In this document: positions 25,814 to 34,813 of the stretch, in pieces
Layout of the letters: each line of letters starts with the position of its first letter
Numbering within the stretch: position 1 is the first letter of the stretch
Notes under the pieces: generated by a model
The model's database searches: none
What the model saw: the letters and a program-made list of their open reading frames with translations, nothing else
Told to the model about the DNA's origin: nothing
Program-made: the position numbers and the translations under genes
Assembly: GCA_944378225.1 (NCBI GenBank)
Contig: CALWGE010000002.1
Location: 1-64,000, forward strand
Length of the DNA: 64,000 bases
Direction: 5' to 3'
Origin: an uncultured Merdimonas sp.
Lineage (GTDB): Bacteria > Bacillota > Clostridia > Lachnospirales > Lachnospiraceae

Positions 25814-26887
25814 CTAATTTTTCAAGTTAAACAAATACATAATTCCGTCCCCCGGCAAAATCCAGTCTTTAAATACAATATTAATACAATTCCTGTTCTG
25901 GCAATACGAAACCCTGTTTGTATCCAGTTTTCTTTCATTTACCTTTCTGTCCTTAAAAGCAAAAATGTCTGCAAACACACTCATATCATTATCATCGTAT
26001 ACGAGTGTGGCCTCAAATTTTTTACAAGGAACATACACTCTGTACGCAAGATTGTTATCTTCTACGGGAACAATAGTTTTATATTTTATGACAATTTTTA
26101 TAATATGTGCATCTGACTTCTCTATATACTGAATGGCCTTTTTATCTTCCGCATTTTTAAAATCATAATAGAAAGTATGCGTGTATGTATCAATACTGTT
26201 TTCCGCTCCGTCCTTGTGGGATACCTTGCGTTCAATTTTATCTGTTAAATTTTTCCCGTTTATAGAAAATTCTTTTACAGCAAAAGGCTCCTTTATTTGT
26301 TGGTCATCTACAAAAGAACACTTAGTCATAAATGCCAAATCAATTTCATAATCTCTATTTGTTTCAAAATTGCATTCGTACTCTCTAATAAAGTCTTTTT
26401 CAATCATTTTATTATCAACGACTCTACAATTAATATTTAAATACATGGATTCATAATAGATGCTTTTAACAAGCCCCTGGATTTCTTTATTCACAAAATC
26501 ATATAGCGTATTGTCATCTGTTGTCTCATAATCGTAGATGACCTGTTTTTCCAGTTTGGATATAATATCTCGCTTTTTTTCATCAGACAGTTCATCCAAA
26601 TAATTATTCTGTATTACTACGTCTATCAGTATTTTTTTTATATAGTTTATAAAATCAAAATAACTGTACAGAGCTGTACCTGCTCCAATCGTAATAATAG
26701 TCTTCCCTATATCTGCTATAAAACTCAAAAAAATCATCCAGCTTCCAACATTTTCACCTGTGCTTTTCTTTAACTCCAACTCATTGGTCTGCCACAGTGC
26801 AATTATCAAAATCAGAACACCAATAAGAATTATGATTGTACCAATATATAATATGTTTTTTCCTTCCGGCATTCTTTTCTTTTTCAT
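25814..26887 (-). CDS. Unrecognised protein with two N-terminal membrane helices, 357 aa
   Basis: The basic N-terminus (M-K-K-K-R-M-P-E-G-K) is followed by two membrane helices at about residues 12-32 and 50-75. The remaining 280 residues are a hydrophilic, mixed alpha/beta cytoplasmic region rich in acidic and lysine residues. Ribosome site GGGAGAGGG lies two bases before the ATG, rather close. No catalytic motif is recognised. The gene is AT-rich compared with its neighbours and lies directly downstream of the group II intron, suggesting acquired DNA. A membrane-associated sensor or effector is a guess from the architecture only. Confidence 0.6.
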   Translation of the reverse strand: MKKKRMPEGKNILYIGTIIILIGVLILIIALWQTNELELKKSTGENVGSWMIFLSFIADIGKTIITIGAGTALYSYFDFINYIKKILIDVVIQNNYLDELSDEKKRDIISKLEKQVIYDYETTDDNTLYDFVNKEIQGLVKSIYYESMYLNINCRVVDNKMIEKDFIREYECNFETNRDYEIDLAFMTKCSFVDDQQIKEPFAVKEFSINGKNLTDKIERKVSHKDGAENSIDTYTHTFYYDFKNAEDKKAIQYIEKSDAHIIKIVIKYKTIVPVEDNNLAYRVYVPCKKFEATLVYDDNDMSVFADIFAFKDRKVNERKLDTNRVSYCQNRNCINIVFKDWILPGDGIMYLFNLKN

Positions 26888-26980
26888 AACCCTCTCCCTT
26901 TTTATTCAAAATTAATACATATTATACCATATTATATGTCAAATAGGGTAGAGGGAGAATAAAATCTCGCCCCTCCCATT

Positions 26981-27011
26981 GAACCGTACGTACGGGTCTC
27001 GTATACGGCTC
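26981..27011 (-). ncRNA. Domain V of the group II intron
   Basis: A 31-base hairpin: 12-base left arm starting GAGCCGTA, five-base loop, and 14-base right arm ending TACGGTTC. It carries the AGC catalytic triad and is located just downstream of the reverse transcriptase stop. Confidence 0.75.
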
Positions 27012-27017
27012 TACAAC

Positions 27018-28322
27018 TTATATTCCAACTTTTGCTAAGTAATAGGATAAAGGATTGAGCAGCCCTGCTCCGTCTTTTATCCTGTTCTCAAGTAAATCTT
27101 TACTGATTATGAAATTCACTACGTTCATTCCACTTCTTCTGTACCACCCAAGCCTTGAGTTTGCGACTTTATAAATATCTTCATGGCTGAATCCATTGTG
27201 ATTCTTCCAGTTCAGGTAACTTAAATTTTTATAGATGGTTTTCGGCTTCTTCCATTGTTTCATTACGATTACTCTTATCTTGTGCCGCATCCATTCCCCA
27301 AATTTCTCCATAAACTCTTTCATCATCCCAATCCGAAAGTAATTTATCCATCCTCTCACCATTTCATTCACGCGTTTGATTGTAGCCGCCAAAGGTCTTG
27401 CGACTGCTCTGCCTCTTTTCAGATATTCACTCAGCTTCTTTTTAAGTTTCTTCTTCTTTTCCGTAGTGGGTTTTACTTTCCATTCTCCACCATTCTTCAG
27501 AAATGTGAATCCCAGATATTTACTCCGTGTCGGTCTGACAACTTTCGTTTTTGTTGCATTTACTTTCAGGAATAGCTTCCGTTCCAACCATTCACTTATG
27601 GATTTCATTACCCGGTTGGCTGCCATTTCACTTTTCGTGAATATCAGCACATCATCGGCATACCTTGTAAACCGGAGTCCTCTGTGTTCCAGTTCCTTAT
27701 CCAGCTTGTCTAAGTAGACATTTGAACACACAACGGAAAGTGGACCGCCTTGTGGCACGCCCGTGATCGTCGCTTTCTCCAGCCCGTTTTCCATTACTCC
27801 TGCTTTCAGATATTTCCGAATCAGATTTAATGTGGTACTGTCATTTACCTGTTCCCTTAGTATCTGAATTAGTTTGTCATGATTTACCTTATCGAAAAAT
27901 TGTTCTATATCTATATCTACTACCCATTCATACCCTTCATTCAAGTATTCCAGTGCCTGTCTGATGGCATCATGGCAGCTTCTTCCCGGTCTGAACCCGT
28001 AGCTGTAGTCACTGAATATTTTCTCGTAAATATCAGATATAGGCTGTGATATTGCCTGCTGGATGGTTCGGTCTAGCGCCGTCGGTATCCCTAACGGTCT
28101 TTTCTTTCCGTTGTCTTTTGGAATGTATACTCTTCGGACTGGCTTCGGTATATAGGTTCTGTTTCTGAGAGACGTTATGATTTTCTCCCGATTCTTCCTT
28201 ATATAGTTCCCCAACTCCTCTACCGTAACTCCGTCAACGCCACCCGCTCCTTTATTGGCAACTACCTTTTTATAGGCTCTGTTCAAGTTTTCTTTTGATA
28301 AAATCACTTCAATTAATTCCAT
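27018..28322 (-). CDS. ltrA: Group II intron reverse transcriptase/maturase
   Basis: A 434-residue intron-encoded protein for splicing and retrohoming. Reverse transcriptase motifs run from about residue 25 to 290: G-V-D-G-V-T, R-P-L-G-I-P-T, F-R-P-G-R-S-C-H, V-P-Q-G-G-P-L-S and the catalytic R-Y-A-D-D-V-L-I-F. A maturase (GIIM) domain follows (V-R-G-W-I-N-Y-F-R). No HNH endonuclease domain is present, as in most class C introns. The frame is intact, so the intron may be active. Retron or diversity-generating types are excluded by the surrounding intron RNA signals. Confidence 0.95.
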   Translation of the reverse strand: MELIEVILSKENLNRAYKKVVANKGAGGVDGVTVEELGNYIRKNREKIITSLRNRTYIPKPVRRVYIPKDNGKKRPLGIPTALDRTIQQAISQPISDIYEKIFSDYSYGFRPGRSCHDAIRQALEYLNEGYEWVVDIDIEQFFDKVNHDKLIQILREQVNDSTTLNLIRKYLKAGVMENGLEKATITGVPQGGPLSVVCSNVYLDKLDKELEHRGLRFTRYADDVLIFTKSEMAANRVMKSISEWLERKLFLKVNATKTKVVRPTRSKYLGFTFLKNGGEWKVKPTTEKKKKLKKKLSEYLKRGRAVARPLAATIKRVNEMVRGWINYFRIGMMKEFMEKFGEWMRHKIRVIVMKQWKKPKTIYKNLSYLNWKNHNGFSHEDIYKVANSRLGWYRRSGMNVVNFIISKDLLENRIKDGAGLLNPLSYYLAKVGI

Positions 28323-28844
28323 CGTTGTTACTCCTCTGACCTATCTCAAGATTCATACATATCGCCCCTCTAGGTATAGACAGTATTCCTCGGTTACGTT
28401 CCTACTTTTCCTGTCCACCCGATTTCCGGCTCATGTATTATTTTAAACATAGCGATTCGTACTATAAATCGTTTCAGTCCTTCGGCTATATTCCCACTGG
28501 GGCTTCGCCTACTATGACATCATCTGACTCCCTCTCCAAACCTTTTTCGACCATACCTCCCGGTATGTGAGTAGGGCCTCCCGAGGTAAGACACTAATCT
28601 TTCGTTCCACAACCTCTTGATTTACAACTTCGGTTTACGTTTACCATTCGGGCTTCGGTTTGCTATGCAACCTTACCCACCTCATCGCCTGATCAAGTTT
28701 CTTTTCGTAGGCTCAAGAACTTTGCTACACCACTTCCTTCACCCATGCCATTACTGACACCGGCTTGTGGTTCGCTACACTTGGCGGTAAATACCCGTGA
28801 CTGGACTTGCACCAGTAAGATTAGTGCCATGCTCGGCACACATA

Positions 28845-28885
28845 GAAAGAGGACGTTTCCCGATTTTCCGGACACGTCCTCTTTC
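28845..28885 (-). terminator. fucI terminator hairpin, target of the intron
   Basis: A perfect 12-base stem GAAAGAGGACGT/ACGTCCTCTTTC with a 17-base loop, 40 bases after the fucI stop. The T-tract side is interrupted by the group II intron after only three bases. Confidence 0.8.
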
Positions 28886-28924
28886 ATTTATTGTTATCTT
28901 AACACTCTTCCTCTTAAATCTCTC

Positions 28925-30730
28925 TTATCTCATGCTGCGGTACAGCGGTCCGTAGGTTGCGCATGCGCGGTAATCCTGTCCCTCTTTGTCCATTCCGAAT
29001 GCATTCCATGCAGCCGGACGGAAGATCTTCTCTTCCGGTACATTGTGCATGCAAACCGGAATTCTCAGCATGGAGCACATGGTAATCAGGTCGGCACCGA
29101 TGTGGCCGTAGCTGATAGCGCCATGGTTTGCGCCCCAGTTATTCATTACATCATAAGCACTCTTGAATGCTCCCTCGCCTGTGCAGCGCGGTGCAAACCA
29201 TGTGCAGGGCCAGGTCGGATTTGTACGCTCCATCAGCGTATCGGATACATCATCCGGCAGGTTCACAGTCCAGCCCTCTGCAATCTGCATAACCGGTCCA
29301 AGACCCTTTACCAGATTCAGACGAATCATGGTTACCGGCATCTCAGCTCTGGTTGTGAAATGAGAAGAGAATCCGCCTCCGCGGAAGTTATCGAAACCGG
29401 CTTCGCACCATACGGTAGCATCGGTCATCTTCTTGATATCCTCATCAGTTACATCCCACCACTGCTTCATTACATGGTTGCCGTTCTCGTCGGTACACTC
29501 GCCGCAGGCGTCCAGGCAGGCTGCGCCGGAATTCAGCAGATGAATGATTCCGCCGTTCTCTTTTGCGTGTCCTTCCAGATCATAGCCGGTTACACGCTTG
29601 GTAGCTTCCGGTGACCAGTAAGTACGAACATCTGCGAAAATCTGTGCACGATTGGTCAGAAGTTTCATAAACAGCATTCCAAGACCATTCAGTACGTCAT
29701 TCTCTGTAGCCAGAACGATGGGCTCCTTCTTTCCTTCGAAGTCGAAGGATGAGTTCAGAACTGCTTCCGGATAGTCGCAGTTCGGCCAATGGTCTGTCCA
29801 CTGACGCTGTCCCTGGAATCCGCCTGCGATGGCATTGTGTCCCAGCATCTCCTCATCAAACTGAGGCGGCAGATTCTTGTTGCCCTTCATCAGGTCCTTG
29901 ATAATGCAGTACATCTTAATGGTGAATTCCCACTGTTTATCTTTCTCTTCACGGCTGAATTTTACGAAGTCAGGATTGTCATCACGGCCTTCCTTGCAGT
30001 GCTCCTTCGTCCATGCGAGCGCTCTCTCATACTCCTCGTGGTCGTAAATGCCTTCTTCCATACGGCGAAGAATCTCTACCTCATCTACGGATTCCACACG
30101 CATTCCAAGGTACTCCTCCATGAATGCCTGATCAATGATAGATCCGCCGATTCCCATACACATGGAACCAATCTGCAGATAGGATTTTCCTTTCATCGTA
30201 GCAGCTGCCACAGCGGCGCGGCCGAAGCGGAGCAGCTTCTCTTTTACGTCTTCCGGAATCTCCGTTACCTGATCGCGATCCTGAACCTCATGTCCATAAA
30301 TACCGAAAGCCGGCAGACCCTTCTGTGCATGGGTAGCCAGAACAGACGCCAGATATACGGCGCCCGGACGCTCGGTTCCGTTGAATCCCCATACGCCCTT
30401 GATGGTCAGCGGATCCATATCCATGGTCTCAGAACCATAGCACCAGCACGGTGTAACAGTCAGTGTAATCGCTACGCCTTCCTTCTGGAATTTCTCCGCA
30501 CATGCGGCAGATTCCGGTACACGTCCGATGGTTGTGTCTGCAATGACAACCTTCACCTGGGATCCGTCAGAATAGCGCAGATTCTCTTCAAATAATTTCT
30601 TTGCAGCCTCTGCAAGAGCCATCGTCTGGCCTTCCAGACTCTCTCTCAGCTTCATGGGGCCGCTTCTTCCATCGATTACAGGACGAATGCCAATTGCGGG
30701 ATAACTTCCGATAAGTGTTTTGTTTGCCAC
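28925..30730 (-). CDS. fucI: L-fucose isomerase
   Basis: A 601-residue cytoplasmic enzyme converting L-fucose to L-fuculose, also able to act on D-arabinose in characterised members. Predicted metal and base residues are Glu343 (L-A-T-E-N-D) and Asp367 (F-A-D-V-R-T-Y-W), with a C-terminal histidine in N-W-G-A-N-H-G. Length equals E. coli FucI (about 591) closely. fucK and fucA are not beside it; it forms a one-gene unit divergent from an AraC regulator. FucU at 55254 may be its partner, supplying the right anomer. Confidence 0.95.
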   Translation of the reverse strand: MANKTLIGSYPAIGIRPVIDGRSGPMKLRESLEGQTMALAEAAKKLFEENLRYSDGSQVKVVIADTTIGRVPESAACAEKFQKEGVAITLTVTPCWCYGSETMDMDPLTIKGVWGFNGTERPGAVYLASVLATHAQKGLPAFGIYGHEVQDRDQVTEIPEDVKEKLLRFGRAAVAAATMKGKSYLQIGSMCMGIGGSIIDQAFMEEYLGMRVESVDEVEILRRMEEGIYDHEEYERALAWTKEHCKEGRDDNPDFVKFSREEKDKQWEFTIKMYCIIKDLMKGNKNLPPQFDEEMLGHNAIAGGFQGQRQWTDHWPNCDYPEAVLNSSFDFEGKKEPIVLATENDVLNGLGMLFMKLLTNRAQIFADVRTYWSPEATKRVTGYDLEGHAKENGGIIHLLNSGAACLDACGECTDENGNHVMKQWWDVTDEDIKKMTDATVWCEAGFDNFRGGGFSSHFTTRAEMPVTMIRLNLVKGLGPVMQIAEGWTVNLPDDVSDTLMERTNPTWPCTWFAPRCTGEGAFKSAYDVMNNWGANHGAISYGHIGADLITMCSMLRIPVCMHNVPEEKIFRPAAWNAFGMDKEGQDYRACATYGPLYRSMR

Positions 30731-30833
30731 TATAAATACCCTCCATTTCTTTTCTGTTTATCTTTTCCGATTCAGAAAGAAGTCTGCGCAGCAGAGCTTC
30801 TGATGAACTCATTATATAACAGGTACGGAAAAA

Positions 30834-30843
30834 TTGCACGCAA
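30834..30843. promoter_or_regulatory. Short palindrome in the fucI/araC divergent region
   Basis: TTGC-AC-GCAA at 104 bases upstream of fucI, just beyond a minus-strand TATAAT box. It is a candidate operator for the divergent AraC regulator, weak on its own. Confidence 0.25.
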
Positions 30844-30956
30844 ATTTCAATTCTTATATGGACATTTTTTGTGCTAATTGATATACTTCTTTTATATAAT
30901 TTCTATTTTTTTATCTATAACAACCAAACATTTCTTCAAAGGAGATATCTGTATAT

Positions 30957-31880
30957 ATGAAAGCTTTCCATGAGGTGCGCAGCTATGATTCTGATTTCAT
31001 GGTCTGGCATTCCAGCTATGAAAATATTGGTTTTCTTGCCCACTGGCACAAGGAAATCGAACTCATCTACGTGCGCTCGGGCAGCTGCCCTCTGAATATC
31101 ACAGATCAGACCTTCGTAGCTCACGCCGGAGACCTGGCTGTCTGTGAGAGCGGCATGATTCATTACAGCGATTCTCAGGGGCTGGACAATTCTCTGGATT
31201 TCATTATCTTTGACACCTCCATTCTTGGGCCTCTTTTTCAGAATCCGGGATTCGCCAGTCCTCTCGTTACACATGATGAGCTGGTGCGCTGCGGTCTGTC
31301 CGGCCAGCTGGAGACACTGATCGATACTGTATCCCGGGAACTTTCGGATAAAGCTCCCTTTTATCAGGAAGTGGTAACCTCTTCCATCCAGACCTTCTGG
31401 GCTTTGCTGAAACGCAGCCATCCCAGAGCGGACGCCGGACAGCTTCCGGATGACCGGCGCGCGCGCACTCTTTCGGGACTGCATGATCTGCTTTCTTATA
31501 TAGATACTCATTATGCCGACAATATTTCTCTGGAATACGCAGCCGGACGCATGAACTTCAGTCCCAGCCATTTTTCCAAAACCTTTAAAAAACTGATGGG
31601 GACAAATTTTGTAACCTATCTGAATATGGTACGGGTAGAACGCGCCGCATATGAACTGCGTCATTCAACAAAGAAATTTACTGATGTGGCTTTAAGCTGC
31701 GGTTTCAATAATATCCGGACTTTTAACCGGGCATTTAAGGAAATTACCGGCTGTACACCGTCCGAATTTCTGATGCTGCCGGATCCGGATTTGTACAAAC
31801 GCACTTATTACAACCGCCGCTCAGAAGAAAAAGAATATGTAAAAGATGATTCGCTGACCCTGGTAAAAAATTTTCAATGA
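30957..31880 (+). CDS. AraC-family transcriptional regulator
   Basis: A 307-residue regulator. The N-terminal cupin-like sensing domain has H-W-H-K-E-I-E-L-I-Y-V and the A-H-A-G-D-L-A-V loop. The C-terminal double helix-turn-helix (from about residue 195) reads L-E-Y-A-A-G-R-M-N-F-S-P-S-H-F-S-K-T-F-K and later V-A-L-S-C-G-F-N-N-I-R-T-F-N-R-A-F-K. It is divergent from fucI and most likely controls it in response to a sugar. Ribosome site AAAGGAGA. The DUF402 gene follows 18 bases after its stop. Confidence 0.9.
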   Translation: MKAFHEVRSYDSDFMVWHSSYENIGFLAHWHKEIELIYVRSGSCPLNITDQTFVAHAGDLAVCESGMIHYSDSQGLDNSLDFIIFDTSILGPLFQNPGFASPLVTHDELVRCGLSGQLETLIDTVSRELSDKAPFYQEVVTSSIQTFWALLKRSHPRADAGQLPDDRRARTLSGLHDLLSYIDTHYADNISLEYAAGRMNFSPSHFSKTFKKLMGTNFVTYLNMVRVERAAYELRHSTKKFTDVALSCGFNNIRTFNRAFKEITGCTPSEFLMLPDPDLYKRTYYNRRSEEKEYVKDDSLTLVKNFQ

Positions 31881-31898
31881 ACAGAATGGAGGCTCCCT

Positions 31899-32375
31899 AT
31901 GTCAGAAAAACCCGTTCTCTACCGGAAACGCCTGATTCCCTCTGAATGCATCCGCCTGGACAATGATGAAATCCTGCTGCGAAATGATCATCTGCTGGTC
32001 ACCCGATGGACAACCATACGCCCCAAAAAGGAGCTCAGTCACGGTTCTTCCTGCTATCTTCTGGACAAAGGATGGAAAATCAGCCGTTTTCTGAATCACA
32101 GCGGCGAGCTGATCTGCTGGTACTGCGACATCATAGACCATACCTGGGATAAGACAGCAGACACCTATGTCTTCACCGACCTGCTGGCCGATGTGCTGAT
32201 CTATCCTTCCGGCGAAATAAAGGTAGTAGATCTGGACGAGGTGGCTCAGGCGCTGGAAGAGGGTCTGCTCACTGCAGACCAGACCTGTCTGTGCATGCGC
32301 AGGCTCGACAGTCTTCTGCGGGAAATCTATGCAGGAACGCTCCTTCCGGCACTGGAAGCATACTGGCCGGAATAA
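31899..32375 (+). CDS. DUF402 domain protein
   Basis: A 158-residue soluble protein. The C-D-I-I-D-H-T-W-D segment and F-T-D-L-L-A-D-V-L-I-Y-P-S-G followed by V-D-L-D-E are the DUF402 core, a fold shared with nucleoside-diphosphate phosphatases such as FomD. Acidic residues in these motifs would hold metal ions. It is co-transcribed with the AraC regulator and ended by a shared terminator. Its substrate is not known. Confidence 0.82.
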   Translation: MSEKPVLYRKRLIPSECIRLDNDEILLRNDHLLVTRWTTIRPKKELSHGSSCYLLDKGWKISRFLNHSGELICWYCDIIDHTWDKTADTYVFTDLLADVLIYPSGEIKVVDLDEVAQALEEGLLTADQTCLCMRRLDSLLREIYAGTLLPALEAYWPE

Positions 32376-32419
32376 AATGATATTCGTACTTATATCAGTT
32401 ACAGCTGTCACAGCAAAAC

Positions 32420-32482
32420 AAAAGAAGCAATTGCCCTTTCCGTCAGTTCCACATGCAGTTTATAGGACAATTGCTTCTTTTA
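32420..32482. terminator. Bidirectional terminator between DUF402 gene and operon 1
   Basis: AAAAGAAGCAATTG/CAATTGCTTCTTTT stem between convergent genes, with A/T tracts for both strands. Confidence 0.85.
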
Positions 32483-32505
32483 TTATTTTTAATCTTCTGT
32501 TTTAT

Positions 32506-33960
32506 TTATACTTCCGACAAATCGTCATCCTTCATGCACAGATGAACCGCTCCCAGCTTAAAAGTCTGCGGCAGCGCCAGAATATTCGGATTCGGACCCA
32601 CAAATTTCTTTTTGGCATCTTCCAGCGCTTCCTCAAAGGTAGCCCGCGTCTTCAGTCCCATGCCTCTGGCAATTCCCGGCTCCTGCGCGCCGACAATATA
32701 GATGGCTGAGGTATTCATTTCTGCAATATGTCCGCAGCTCATCATAGAGAAACCGTGGAATGGATGGAACGCATTGCAGAATCTGTATTTCCGTATATAT
32801 TCTTCGTTCGTCGCGAAATATTCTCCATACCGATTCATATCCGGCAGTATATTCATGTAGTCATGCTGGAACATTTCATAGAGTTCCCGAAGATACGGCC
32901 ATCTCTCATCATGGAAATATCCGTTGCAAATCGAAGAGCAGATGATAACACAGTTTTCTTTCATAACACGCTTATGCCGTATTACCTGGGCGCTCAAAGC
33001 CTGCATCATCTGAATAGGATTGGTTCCCATTCCATTTCCATAATGGAAATTCTGAGGCATTCCAAACACCATCACATCATATTTCTTTTCCGCAAACGGT
33101 ACGTATGTACGTTTATTTGCCATAATCCAGGATTTCGGCTGCATCACCTTGGCGTATCCGCTGTTAATCTCTATCTGACGGGAATAGGTATCAAGAACCG
33201 CGTCACAGCAGAAGAACGGATGCCCCATCTTTTCTTCCATATACATTCCGATTTCGTCAAATTTTGTACGCATCAGACTGTGTCCTGAAACCGGTGTGAA
33301 GTCGCCGCGGTGCATTACATCAGGAACATGATGCGTCGCAATGGATCTCCAATGAGTAATGCCTGTCGCACAATGTTTGTAACCTCCTGAATAACCGCCA
33401 TAGGGGTTTCCCTGTGTATGTCCAATCAGAATTGGTATGTCACAGTCAAAGACATACTTATTCATCAGTACACGATCTCCACGAGCCGTACATCCCAAAT
33501 CTGCCAGATGCTCATAATCTTCAGAGTCATGACTGGTGATCTGGTGTGTCCAGTAAAACTCATTGAACAATTTTTCTCCGAGAATCTGTTTCATTTCAGG
33601 AACTGTTGTCCTTGGATGAAGACCGTTGGAAAACAGAAGCAGCACGTCTTTCTTTTCTACGCCTGCCGTATAAAGCTCCTCCAGAATTACCTGAATCGCC
33701 ACCTTCCGATGCGATGTGGGCTGACATCCGCCTTTTACAATATCCGGAATGACAAAAACCACTTTACTTCCTTTATGAGCCAACTTGGAAAGAGGCTCCA
33801 TTCCCATAGGATTGCGAACAGATTCCCGGGTTTTTTCGTAAATCTCGTTTTCCGGTATGCAGGGCGGATCCGGAACAGTCGTTCCGGGAATAAAGACATC
33901 TGTTGTGTCAGGCAGTTCTGCCGACATCAGGCCATGGCCATATTCGAAATCAAGCTTCAT
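32506..33960 (-). CDS. LarA-family nickel-pincer hydroxyacid racemase/epimerase, substrate unknown
   Basis: About 484 residues, last gene of PTS operon 1. The start at 33960 follows AGGAGAGG by seven bases; the upstream alternative lies inside the previous gene. Lys195 in Y-S-G-G-Y-K-H corresponds to the LarA lysine bonded to the pincer cofactor. His115 (S-N-G-L-H-P-R-T-T), His181 (G-H-T-Q-G) and His210/211 match the catalytic or nickel-binding histidines. The protein is longer than lactate racemase (about 424) and the spacing H181-K195 is wider, so lactate is unlikely. Known relatives racemise or epimerise other 2-hydroxy acids, including gluconate/mannonate. Nearby larB and larC supply the cofactor. 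Confidence 0.85.
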   Translation of the reverse strand: MKLDFEYGHGLMSAELPDTTDVFIPGTTVPDPPCIPENEIYEKTRESVRNPMGMEPLSKLAHKGSKVVFVIPDIVKGGCQPTSHRKVAIQVILEELYTAGVEKKDVLLLFSNGLHPRTTVPEMKQILGEKLFNEFYWTHQITSHDSEDYEHLADLGCTARGDRVLMNKYVFDCDIPILIGHTQGNPYGGYSGGYKHCATGITHWRSIATHHVPDVMHRGDFTPVSGHSLMRTKFDEIGMYMEEKMGHPFFCCDAVLDTYSRQIEINSGYAKVMQPKSWIMANKRTYVPFAEKKYDVMVFGMPQNFHYGNGMGTNPIQMMQALSAQVIRHKRVMKENCVIICSSICNGYFHDERWPYLRELYEMFQHDYMNILPDMNRYGEYFATNEEYIRKYRFCNAFHPFHGFSMMSCGHIAEMNTSAIYIVGAQEPGIARGMGLKTRATFEEALEDAKKKFVGPNPNILALPQTFKLGAVHLCMKDDDLSEV

Positions 33961-33976
33961 GATTACACCTCTCCTT

Positions 33977-34813
33977 TTATTTTCCAAGATAAATACGAAT
34001 GATTTCCAGATATTCCTCCGGATAAAAACCGATTTCTCCGCTGAAACGAGTCAGAGCAATCAGGCCTCCGTCAATTTCTTCTATAGATGCCAGCATTTCT
34101 GCATTATCGGTTTTCAGGCCGCCGCCATAGACAATATCCATTCCTCCGGTAAATTCCTTTACAAATCTGGCTATCTTGGTAATATAAGGTTTATCGGCCG
34201 GAGTTTTGCCCGGGCCGATAGACCAGACAGGCTCATAAGCTATTACAACTTTGCTCCTATCAATTCCACACAGTCCTGTTTCCAGCTGTCTTTGGAGCAC
34301 TTCCTGCCATCTGTCCTGCTCCTGTTCGTTTTCTCCTATGCAATACAGAATTTCCAAACCGGCTTTGACCGCGCAACGCATTTCCTGATTCAGAAGACGA
34401 TCTACAGCCCCCGTATCCTCTGCTCCTGCTTCCGCAAGAATTTCCGTTTTATCACGTCGTTCTTCGCAATGCCCTATGATAACATAACTGCATCCGATTG
34501 CCTTCATACTGTTTGCGGTCCGTTCTGTTGTAAAAGCACCGAAACCGCCGTCTGGCCCGGTATCTTTTCTGGAAACGCCCTGGCACCCTATTTTGACAGC
34601 AGCTGTACCTTTACAGACCTCTAACGCCTTCAACAGGTGGGCTTCCGGATAAAACTGTACAAATTCCACCTCATCCGTGTGTAATTTCTGCAGTTCTTTC
34701 CATGTGTTTTCCGCAATATAACTGCCCCAGTCCTCTGCCGGTGCCAGTCTGTTTACTCCGCCAAATTTTTCAGGAATATCAAAACGCTTAAGGTTTAAAT
34801 ATAAATGCTTCAT
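33977..34813 (-). CDS. Triose-phosphate-isomerase-like protein, probable sugar-phosphate isomerase
   Basis: A 278-residue TIM-barrel protein, longer than usual TpiA (about 250). Catalytic residues are kept: Lys9 (L-N-L-K), His115 (I-I-G-H-C-E-E-R-R) and Glu194 (A-Y-E-P-V-W-S-I-G), with loop 6 P-V-W-S-I-G-P-G-K-T-P. The housekeeping N-W-K is replaced by N-L-K, G-H-S-E-R-R by G-H-C-E-E-R-R, and an insertion lies near residues 20-30. Its place between a PTS EIIA gene (ATGA overlap) and a LarA homologue suggests a specialised role, such as tetrulose-phosphate isomerisation as in erythritol pathways, or just DHAP/GAP interconversion. Confidence 0.83.
   Translation of the reverse strand: MKHLYLNLKRFDIPEKFGGVNRLAPAEDWGSYIAENTWKELQKLHTDEVEFVQFYPEAHLLKALEVCKGTAAVKIGCQGVSRKDTGPDGGFGAFTTERTANSMKAIGCSYVIIGHCEERRDKTEILAEAGAEDTGAVDRLLNQEMRCAVKAGLEILYCIGENEQEQDRWQEVLQRQLETGLCGIDRSKVVIAYEPVWSIGPGKTPADKPYITKIARFVKEFTGGMDIVYGGGLKTDNAEMLASIEEIDGGLIALTRFSGEIGFYPEEYLEIIRIYLGK

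Larger units (their letters stand above)
26943..28841 (-). mobile_element. Complete group II intron with encoded reverse transcriptase, class C-like
   Basis: The 5' end is placed at 28841, where the minus strand reads GTGTGCCGAGCATGGC, a typical group II start. Domain V is visible at 26981-27011 (GAGCCGTA...TACGGTTC hairpin with the AGC triad). A domain VI-like stem-loop and a terminal AT at 26944-26943 give the 3' end. Length is 1899 bp, normal for a class C intron. It lies three bases behind the fucI terminator hairpin, the favoured target of class C introns. The reverse transcriptase lies in domain IV. The 28323-28841 stretch is intron RNA (domains I-IV), not an unexplained gap. Confidence 0.8.

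Noticed and set aside
26918..26942. Strong promoter for the 2-TM gene at the intron junction (TTGACA and TATAAT)
   Set aside because: The two boxes are only 10 bases apart, too close for a sigma-A promoter; no better pairing was found.
27018..28322. Retron or diversity-generating retroelement reverse transcriptase
   Set aside because: A maturase domain, group II 5' start and domain V hairpin are all present; no template/variable repeat or msr/msd-like structure was seen.
32506..33960. Assignment as lactate racemase (larA proper)
   Set aside because: Length, histidine spacing and operon context differ from LarA of lactobacilli, so only family membership is claimed.
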